A DNA stretch of 27,158 nt. It comes from Planoprotostelium fungivorum. Lineage: Eukaryota; Evosea; Variosea; Cavosteliida; Cavosteliaceae. Under the pieces are notes generated by a model. It had not been told where the DNA came from. It saw nothing but the letters and a program-made list of their open reading frames with translations, and did not search any database. Positions within the stretch are counted from its first letter, which is position 1. Every line of letters begins with the position of its first letter. The translations under genes and the position numbers were made by a program. The DNA is taken from assembly GCA_003024175.1 (NCBI GenBank), contig MDYQ01000303.1:1-27158 (forward strand), given 5' to 3'. Positions 18,901 to 27,158 of the stretch are shown here, piece by piece.

Positions 18901-19180
18901 GGTCGTGTCAACCCAATTGAAAACGATGATTACATTCGAAAGCATCAATACATGAAACATGACACCCAAATGATTTGAGAAGAATCAATCGCTCACCGAC
19001 AGTATTCCCCTGTCTGTAGAAGTTGAACTTGTCAACTCAGGTCTTTCATCCTCATCTATCTGTCCCTCTTCGTGTGTCGCTAATTTCTCTTGATTATGAC
19101 GCAGCCGCTGCACCACAGAATCCATCGATTACAGTGTCGAGGATGATGATCACCACCCGATCGGGCGTAGTTGTAGACAT
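15928..19180 (-). CDS. OPT (oligopeptide transporter) family membrane transporter
   Basis: OPT proteins import peptides or metal chelates with protons. Sixteen exons: 19180-19154, 19107-18997, 18896-18854, 18812-18732, 18686-18514, 18468-18364, 18166-17764, 17699-17540, 17498-17440, 17392-17313, 17243-17153, 17006-16930, 16889-16775, 16708-16402, 16351-16241, 16075-15928. They give 696 residues with all phases consistent. Family motifs in order: SNMYFGLQTGWVTMGSLQS, NVLLQSTAVATATMPLAGG, RLSFMQMILWSVAL, KEKLRFPSGTATAQMIRVL, YVGQGMIMGMHTNMSML, GWLLWISLSIMMSEATVSL, ALGETDLNPVSGVGKVSQ, DLMQDLKTGHLLGASPRAQ and LASGFVLGEGV. These match the YSL/bacterial-fungal-like branch better than the classic yeast OPT1 branch. 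A hydrophilic loop rich in Glu/Asp (RDEEDEDNFLQQ) lies in exon 7. The first intron could start 3 nt earlier. Substrate cannot be told from sequence. Confidence 0.92.
17074..17147 (+). repeat. 15-nt tandem repeat in an OPT intron
   Basis: Four exact copies of GATGTTGATGACGAT (17074-17133) and a decayed copy, inside OPT intron 17007-17152. The plus strand translates as Asp/Val-rich repeats, which is a by-product and not a gene. Confidence 0.85.
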
Positions 19181-19499
19181 AAAAAAATTTCAATTACCAG
19201 GTTTAGCGGGCGACAGAAGACAGAGCGCTTCAAAATTATGTGAAGCGGCAGACACCACTTCCACCAGCTGATGGAAGCACATCACCTCTCAGATATGAGG
19301 CCATATGAACGAGCATAACAAAGGGGTTAAACTTGTCAACCCTTTAACGACACGTCCCCCGAAAAAAATTCGAATCGTGTGTCGCCTATTCGTGGCGGAC
19401 GATCATCCAGTGTCGATTTTTGCAGACGTGTATGTTTATGCAACAGAAAACAAGATATCGGTCATTGCAGCACAGTTATTCAAAACAGTAACACGCAAG
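19181..19499. promoter_or_regulatory. Divergent intergenic region between OPT and A2M genes
   Basis: 319 bp between the OPT start (minus) and the signal-peptide ATG of the A2M gene (plus). It contains an imperfect inverted repeat at 19320-19346 (arms AAAGGGGTT and AACCCTTT). An upstream in-frame ATG at 19305 opens toward the A2M gene but would place 65 polar residues before the signal peptide, so it is probably leader. Confidence 0.4.
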
Positions 19500-22400
19500 A
19501 TGAAGGTCCTCCTACTTTTACTCCTAGTTTCGACTTCTTTCACCTCTCTCGATGCAACCAGCCCTGACTCTGAAACATGTTCAATCTCTGCCTCAGTGGA
19601 GACACACCATCATATGCCAACGAACAATATGAGAGCTATAGGTATAGACACTAGAGAAGAATATAATGTGAAAGGAAAGGATCCCTATGTTGCAAGTATA
19701 CCCAAATCAGAGTCAGCTCAAGAGCTCGAAATATTGTCAGAGGAGCAGGTGATGCCCACTCGCAATTCAACTTCTGACCATGACAGATCCAAGCGATATA
19801 CAACAGACTGCCTCCGTTAACACCACGCATCAACAGAGGCGATGAGTTTCACAAGAGGCCAGACACCCCTACACCACCCACAGCTGAGAACAAGAGTGAG
19901 AACGTCCACTCTGACGAACATCGTCCTCATGTGTGCTGCAGTCCAAATGCCTTTTCCACCACAAGGAGAAGAACCACAGAGGACTCTGACAGAGCCTTCG
20001 AAACAAAAGTTGAAAGTGTTATCGAGCCGACCAGAGGGAAAGATCCAATCGTGTGATCGAGTGACTCTGAACTTCTCTCATTCGCTCACTGCCATCACTG
20101 ATCTCGATCAGTTGGATGACGCAGCGGGTGAGTGTATCCTCTTTGCCACTGCTGAACCACAGCAGAGAGAGTGTTCACGATCGAGCCCAGACCTGAAGGA
20201 AGATTCCAATTCGAAGGAACGAACACCGTCACTTTCACTTCCACTAAACCTTTCCCCAAGGCCACACGATACACGGTCAAGGTGGGATGACACGCCGTCT
20301 CAAAGGCCCTGACAGGTCACCCAAAAGAGACTGAACGGACACCAGGTGTCACCTGATCTACAGACACCAACGGGAATTAAGATGGAAGGAGCATTCGAGA
20401 CAAGCTTCACCTTACCTCCCCCCACTCTACTCAGTTATCATCCACGTCACGAGTCCATCACGAACACGACTCAGATCTTTAATGTCTGCTTCGATCAGAA
20501 GGTTGATACCGCCGAAGTGAGAGAGTCTTCTTCCTCTCCAAGATCTCACGCGCCACGATCTCACAAGTCGTCAGTTCATGAAGGGATTGAAGCTTGATTA
20601 CGAATGGTGGAAGCACCCTCTGGGATGGTGGGAGCAACACCTCAGATTGTGCAGAGAAGATGAGATGGGTAGAGGGAGGTGAAACACTCCTCACGTCTCT
20701 TCATCTCACCACACTTCAGTACCTGGGGAGAGAGGGACAAGTGTGTCGCCTTCGTGGTGGAAGATCTTCCGGTGGATACACCCTACACGATCACATTTGA
20801 TGAAGGCATCGTGAGTCCTCGCGCGTCGTTTGTTGTTGACACTTTCAGCCATCTATGGAAGGACCGATGTTGTCATCTACGAGAAGAGTTTATGCATCCT
20901 ATCGAACGTATGCTCCACTCAAAGTCATCACGAACGAAGATCAAGGGTATCTGTTTTATCAGATCCGATTCAATAATCGCTTGGATTTTCACCGCGATGT
21001 GGAGAGAGATGTCACCGTTGAGCCTCCCACATTGGTCGATATGTATGGCGACTCCATCGAATTCATGATACATCCGAGAAAGACGTACAGAGTCAAGGTG
21101 CACACGTCTTTGAGGGACGTATACGGTCAGAACCTCTCTACACCCTTGGAGTTGGAAGTGAAAGTGAGAACTAAGACGGGTCCACGTGTCATCACTCACA
21201 GTCACAGGGTAGACCCATTCCCCGACTGGCTTCTCCCTTCACCTGGTATGGAGGACTCGTCACCTTGGACCCTTCTTCATCCGACACATCCGATCTGTGG
21301 TCGTTCCCCTTCTTTGCCGATCATCATGAGAAGGTAAATGGTGTAGAGCGAGACGAGAGTAACGCACCGTAGCTGCACGTGAACGTCAGGAGGCTATCGA
21401 TAGAAGATATCATCGCATACAACACGGAGAAGGCCAAGGTGGGAGCAGACATCTTCTCTAACTCACTCGCACAGCTCGAAACGTTGGGAACATCCATCAC
21501 CGCCCACGAAATCGAATTGAACGGCTCTACTGAAGGACAAATCCACCAAGTTGATCTAAAACCAGCCATGAGAGACATTCTGAATCATCTGGGCATGGCT
21601 GCCATCATTATCAGGGGGAACAAGGATGAGATCACATCTATCGTACAGATGACCAAACTGTCCGCTTCCGTCTTTCCTCACGGAGAAAACGCGACGGTTC
21701 TCGTGAGGAGTCTAGTGGATCAATCGGTGGTGAAAGATGCCACCGTTCGATTGGGAGGGAAGGAGTACAAGACAGACGAGAATGGCTCGACAGTCATACA
21801 ATTGTTCTCCTTAGAACATCTGGGATGGATGTCGGTCACAAAGGTGGCGTACCAATGGTCTGTGACACTACTAAGTGTTGAAAGGGAGAAGACCAGATGG
21901 CCATGAAGGTACCGATGGCTAATGTTCTATCACCCAATCAGAAAGTGTACGGCGTGACGGACAGAGGGCTGTACAGGCCACAAGAAGAGGTTCGTTGAAC
22001 GAGTGGGATCGATCGATGATACGACGCAGGTGCATGTCAAGTGCATGGTGAGAGATGTGACTGAGAGAGGATTACAAATGCCTCCCAGCGGAACGAATAT
22101 AACCATCATCGTCCGATCTCCACGTCAAAAAGGTGACATACATCATCACTTGCAACCTTTCGTGATTCTATGTGCAGAAATTTTCGTGTCCGAGTACAAG
22201 ACGAACGAACACGGAAACTTTGACTTTTCCTTTCCTCTGGCTGCAGAATCTGATCTGGGAGATCATACAATCCGAAGGGTAGACGCAGATGGGAGTCACG
22301 ATGAGATCTGTACCTTTTCCGTCCACGAGGTCACAGGAATTTTCTCAGATATTCCAAATAGGCTGATGTCGATTAGTTCCGCAAGCCCGAGTTCAAGAGC

Positions 22401-25400
22401 TCGGCTCAAGTGACATCCACTGGTCCCTTCATCATGAACGGAGAGGCCACCGTCTCCACATCTGCCTCTTACTACTCTGGAGGTCCACTGAGTGACTCCA
22501 GCGTGTCGTGGAGAATCAGTACCACCAAGTCTCACTTTTCACCTCCCGGTTGGGGCGGCTTCTCATTCTGTGACAACAAGTTTTCCTTCCACAATGCGTA
22601 CGAATATCATCATGACGTACATGTGGAAGGAAAGACGGATCAGACAGGAGAGCACTCGACAAAGATCAATTTGACTGGATACAAGGACGAGCTTCAGCCG
22701 GTGAGGCTCCATATCACGGCACTCATGCAAGATATCAACCGACAGACACTCTCGTCGAGCACCTCTCTGTTCGTCCATCCCGCCACTCTGTACGTGGGCA
22801 TCAAAGCGGAGAAGGTAGACAACGTGTCAGGTGTACCTCTGACTCATCTTCAGGTGTTGGCCAGAGCGGAAGAGGACATCTCTGTTGATTATGTCGTGAC
22901 GAACATCAAGGGTGAAGCCGTTGAGGGTAGAGAGATTGAGGTGAGATGGTGAGATGAAAATGTATGAAAAAATGGTTAGATATTGGTGACTGCGGAAGAG
23001 ATAAAGAACGGTGAAGGAGAGTATGTCACAATCAATAAGGAGATACAAAGTTTCACGAAGAAGAGCGGAAACGGAGTACAGACATTCCACATCACCACAC
23101 CACAGAGTGAGCATTTCAACTTGATCGATAATCGAACATCTATTCGCATATCTCGATCACCTTCATCCCTCTGATGGAGACCTAGGTGGTCCACACACGA
23201 TCCAAGTGACCGTGAGAGACGTTCAGAATCGAACGCAGCTGACTACGACCACCCTGTACGTCATCAATGATGAACAGAAGAACGATGAGAGAATGAGCAA
23301 TCAGAAGGGATCCCATAAGAAAGTCGCTCCAATGGAAGAAAAGATCGATGTTATGGCCGACAAACCATCTTATCAGGTGACATCCAGAGATGACAAATGA
23401 CTGATGTCGGTAGGTGGGAGATGTAGCCGAACTTCTGTTCAAGAACCCTCTCTTTCCATCTAGAGGAGGTTATATCATCGTAACAAGCACGAAAGTGTTA
23501 CCAATGGTTCCGATCACTTTCACGAAGAACGAAGAGACTGTTAAGTTTACCGTGAGTTGAATGAATAGAAAGAAGATTAGGTAATAGCCGTAGATCACGG
23601 AGGACATGATGCCTGGTATTCGAGTACAAGTGATGAGTGAAGGCTACAGTAAGACACAGCAGCTACCTGTATGGTCTATTGGGTCACAAGATCTGTCTGT
23701 ATCCACGGAGACAAAGTCACTGACAGTCTCACCCTCTCCTGCAGCAGAGAGCTCCACGCCTGGCTCATCTACAAAGGTGTAGATCACCGAATCTCAATTA
23801 TCATTTACTCCTACAGGTAAGCATACAAGTGAAAGACCATAAAGGGGCGAATGTCAGCGGTGCTGAAGTGACACTGATCGTGGGTGAGTCATATGATAGA
23901 GTTCGCCACGCTGACACGATCAGTGGACGAATCCATTCTATCAATGAGCGACTATAAGATCCATGATCCCCTCCTCTTCTTCTACCCTCCTAACATAAGA
24001 TCTGTCACGTTAGTTTCCAGTCGAAGGTCCATCGTAGCTCAGAGAGATTTCGATCCACGATCGTACCAATTAGATCGCTCTTCTCACATTTTGGGCGGTC
24101 ATTCAGCGTATTCGGAGGGTAATATTCAGCGTTCGGTCGTCAGAGACAACTTTAACTCTTTGGCCGCTTGGATCGGTTCCTCCATCACGGATGACAAGGG
24201 TCAAGTCGAGTTGGACGTCAAGATGCCCGATACTCTCACCAACTACAGGTGAGCTCACCATCGTTGACTTACACAAGAATGACGATGATCATAGGATATT
24301 CGCTCTGGCATCTGAAGGCAGAGATCGATTTGGAGTGGGAGAGTCAGAGATAAGAGTCTCTCTTCCTCTCGCTCTGCGTCCATCTATTCCCAGGTTCTGT
24401 AACTATGGTGACCGTGTGAGGCTGTCCACTGTAGTGGTCAATCAGACACCACAGAAGAGAGAAGTGAGATACGATCGATGGTCTGTCTGACGTGTGGAGG
24501 TGTCCGTTGTGATCAGAAGTGATCAAGTGAAGTTTGAGGGAAGCAGCGGTTATCGTCTCACTCTGGAACCTAATGGAAGAACTGAGGTGGTTTTCTTCCT
24601 TGATTTCAGGGTCTGACGATGTGATAGGTTCCATTTATGGGAATAATCAATCATACTGGTAAAGTCTCCATCCAGGTGGGAGAAAGTAAGATCAAAAGAT
24701 ATTGATACGGGACAGTTTGCCATGAGCAGTGAAGAGATGCAAGATGCAGTGACCATCGAGATACCTGTCTACACTCCTTTCACCTCAGAAGATTTCGCCA
24801 CATACGGCAACACAGCAGAGACGACTGTCATCTCACAGACCATCCAGCCACCATCCAATGTCATCCCCAAGGTGAGTCGCTTGTGCACTGTTACTCTTCG
24901 TGATCTTTGTTCTTGACGATGACACGCCATCAGTTTGGACGACTGGAAGTGACTACCAGCTCTACCCTACTGTCCAGTCTGCTTGACTCGTACAAGTACC
25001 TCTACAGATATCCCTATGGATGCAGCGAGCAGGTCGCATCGAGGCTCTTGTCCAACGTAATGATCGGACCTCTTCTCTCTTCCTTCGCCGGCACAGTCGA
25101 TGGACTTCCCAGCCAAAAAGAGCTAGAGAAGAGCATGCAAGATGACGTAGACAAGTGAGAGGAGAGAGGAGAAGAGAAGATGACGTTGTACAGGCTGAGG
25201 CAGAGAGAAGTGAGAGGAGGGTTTCGATTCTGGGATCAAGGGGAGGTATCACACTATGTGACAGTCCACTGTCTGCATGCTCTCGTTCGATACAGAAAGA
25301 CACTCGTGAGATCATCGCTACATTGCACAGCCTTGTAACAAGGGCCAGAATGGAGATGAATGGTCGACAAGTCATTTGATCGACAATGTCATATCATCTT

Positions 25401-27053
25401 TCCCATCTTGGATTGCATCCGTGCCAAAGGATAGAAGAAGCTACATTCACATGTACTTCTTGGTGTGTCTCATTGAAATGAACGTAATTATGACGTGGAG
25501 CAGTACGTCTGCACTCTGCACCACGGTAATTCCGATCAGTACTACGCGAAGGCGGCAGAATTGTTAGGTGACGACTATTCCGAGGCTCCTACCGAGCTGT
25601 TATGCTGGGCATTACAAGTGAGGAATTTCGATTTCATTCAGAACTCAGAACATTCAAATCAAGTGCACACCAAGGAGGAAGTTTGAAGAGGAACATAGGT
25701 TCTGCACGGAAAGAATGCAGAGAAAGAGAAAGAGCTGCTGAGAGTACTCATGAATCGCATCACAGAGAGTGCAGACAAGGCACACGTTCGAGAGAATAGA
25801 AGGCTGGACCACGATGTGTTCGTCTATCTCCTTGGAAACGATGCAAGAGGAGTGGGCGTTCTGTTGGAAACACTGATCACGGTGTCGCCTGACCATCACA
25901 TCATTCCCAAGCTGGTCAGGGGTGAGACAGATCATTCACATGTAGAGTGGATGGAATGACGAGAGACAGGTCTGATGAGTGGTCGAAGCAGCAGAGGCAT
26001 CTGGGCCAACACACAAGAGAACTGTTTCAGTCTTCTGGGTCTGCGAGCTTACTTTGACAAGTACGAGACCGATGTGCCAGACTACAAGGTGAACCAGTGG
26101 TACGGACAGACATATGTGGGCACGACACAACACGAGGGAAGAGACACAGAAGTGAAGAGCATCTCAGTGCCCATGGATGTGTTACTCTCTTCCACGTGAG
26201 TCATCCCATATTCCATACTACATGCTGCATGAGGAAAAGAGCTGAAGGGAAGCAGTGGACAGAAAGAGCTAGTGATGGAGAAGAAGGGAAAGGGGAGGTT
26301 GTACTACCGTGTCGGTCTCACGTATGCCCTTTCCAACCTCACGGTAGACTCTAGAGATCGTGGCTTTGAGGTGACAGAAGAGAGGATGAGAAGATGAGAG
26401 AGCTGACAGAGAGCAGATCAGTCGTCAGTATGTGGCAGTGGACGACAAAGGGGATGTTGAGAAGAGAGAAGATGGAACGTGGAAGATAAGGATGGGAGCG
26501 AGAGTGAAGGTAGAGATCACAGTGAAGAACAGAGATCCCAGATATCACGTGGCACTCGTGGATAATCTACCTGCAGGTGAGACACAGATCGACTTTCCTT
26601 TTGTTTCATCTTCGTTCGCGATTGCACTTTATAAGATGATTGAATCTATGGATGACATCTTACGTTGAGATTGAATGAGAAATAGGCATGGAAGCACTGA
26701 ACAGCTCCATCAAGAACACAGAGAGTATTCCCTCTTCTGAAGCGAGATCTTTCTGTTATCTTCCATACTTCCATTCTGATCACGAAAACCTGAGGGATGA
26801 CAGATTGGAAGTGTTCTCCTCTTATGTGTACCCAGGTCAATCTCCCTCATGGTCATCATCTATATCGCATCTCTACATATGATGTTCTGCGTGTTTTGTG
26901 ATGACTGAGAGGGACACAGGAGAGAAGAAGTACGAATTTTACGTGAGGGCCACAAATGGAGGAGTGTTCACAGCGCCACCAGCAAAGGTAGAGGAGATGT
27001 ACAGCCCTGAAGTGTTTGGAAGAAGTGCCAGCGACAAGTTGGTCATTGAATAG
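19500..27053 (+). CDS. Secreted alpha-2-macroglobulin-like protein of bacterial type, thioester-containing
   Basis: A2M proteins trap proteases through a bait region and an internal thioester. Thirty-four exons: 19500-19748, 19787-20008, 20043-20127, 20166-20281, 20346-20516, 20575-20678, 20720-20810, 20849-21163, 21208-21333, 21373-21843, 21885-21989, 22030-22132, 22178-22329, 22377-22940, 22980-23106, 23186-23376, 23414-23551, 23594-23776, 23817-23883, 23924-24248, 24295-24463, 24500-24586, 24628-24685, 24735-24871, 24934-25154, 25194-25305, 25343-25462, 25504-25617, 25699-25921, 25970-26195, 26256-26370, 26417-26576, 26686-26835, 26920-27053. The product is 1976 residues, all phases consistent. 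It has a signal peptide (MKVLLLLLLVSTSFTSL), an N-terminal domain with DRVTLNFSHSL, then TDRGLYRP (675-682), VVDESIL, LRPSIPRF, the thioester YPYGCSEQ (Cys1482-Gln1485), GIWANTQEN, and a C-terminus GGVFTAPPAKVEEMYSPE. These landmarks match YfhM-like bacterial A2M rather than animal A2M/C3. No lipobox, so it is predicted to be freely secreted. Exons 2-3 and 23-24 junctions are the least certain. Confidence 0.92.
25012..25032 (+). other. Thioester motif (YPYGCSEQ end) of the A2M gene
   Basis: TGC at 25021-25023 (Cys1482) and CAG at 25030-25032 (Gln1485) are spaced C-x-E-Q, as needed to form the beta-cysteinyl-gamma-glutamyl thioester. The preceding YPYG is typical of bacterial A2M; animal proteins usually have GCGEQ. 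Confidence 0.85.
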
Positions 27054-27158
27054 AAGACAAATGAATGTACTTTAAAGTATGTTGAACTACAACGATGCAA
27101 TTCTCTTCATTGTACAATCTTAATATCCGACGGCGACCAACGTGCCGTAACCGATGGA
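27054..27158 (+). other. 3' flank of the A2M gene
   Basis: A/T-rich 3' flank after the TAG at 27051-27053. No canonical AATAAA is seen in the first 60 nt. Nothing else can be supported before the window ends. Confidence 0.4.

Noticed and set aside
19305-19499. In-frame 65-codon N-terminal extension of the A2M frame
   Set aside because: It would bury the signal peptide behind polar sequence; the ATG at 19500 gives a normal secretory leader.
24655-24740. Apparent frameshift in the A2M gene
   Set aside because: A 49-nt intron (24686-24734) with a GTAAG donor joins the two frames in phase and keeps the family alignment.

Overview
The window is nuclear DNA from a compact, intron-rich unicellular eukaryote. 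Nearly every gene is broken by very short introns, mostly 35-60 nt, with GTGAG/GTAAG-like donors and AG acceptors; intron sequence is often CATCATCA or GATGATG low complexity. Genes alternate strands, intergenic gaps are tens to a few hundred bases, and AATAAA motifs sit on or next to stop codons. The mix (KDM1 demethylase, anoctamin, an IQ-RhoGEF-PH protein joined to a Ras-like domain, an OPT transporter, a bacterial-type alpha-2-macroglobulin) fits an amoebozoan best. A protosteloid amoeba is my guess, not a demonstrated identity.

Layout: (1) 1-3614 (+), 3' part of a SWIRM/amine-oxidase histone demethylase, 5' end outside the window. (2) 3837-5177 (-), an intronless secreted beta-trefoil/fascin-like protein. 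(3) 5178-5984, no convincing gene. (4) 5985-6408 (-), a possible small three-exon gene, divergent from (5) 6478-7143 (+), an intronless Ser/Pro-rich hypothetical protein. (6) 7223-7885 (-), a four-helix membrane protein of unknown family. (7) 8219-11892 (+), an anoctamin/TMEM16. (8) 11923-12300 (-), a small ubiquitin-like protein. (9) 12413-15725 (-), a Ras-like GTPase domain + IQ + DH + PH protein. (10) 15928-19180 (-), an OPT-family transporter. (11) 19500-27053 (+), a large secreted alpha-2-macroglobulin of bacterial architecture with a CSEQ thioester motif.

I built exon models by hand so that every junction keeps frame and follows family homology. Complete models give 935 aa (anoctamin), 96 aa (Ubl), 878 aa (GTPase-RhoGEF), 696 aa (OPT, 16 exons) and 1976 aa (A2M, 34 exons). 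Boundaries described as ambiguous need transcript data.

This is not an operon or an obvious joint pathway. The loci are independent housekeeping, signalling, membrane and defence genes packed together, with shared divergent promoters at 6409-6477, 7886-8218 and 19181-19499. The most notable items are the bacterial-type A2M in a heavily intron-containing gene, the Ras-like/RhoGEF fusion lacking a recognisable G3 motif, and the anoctamin whose Ca2+-site acidic residues look missing.
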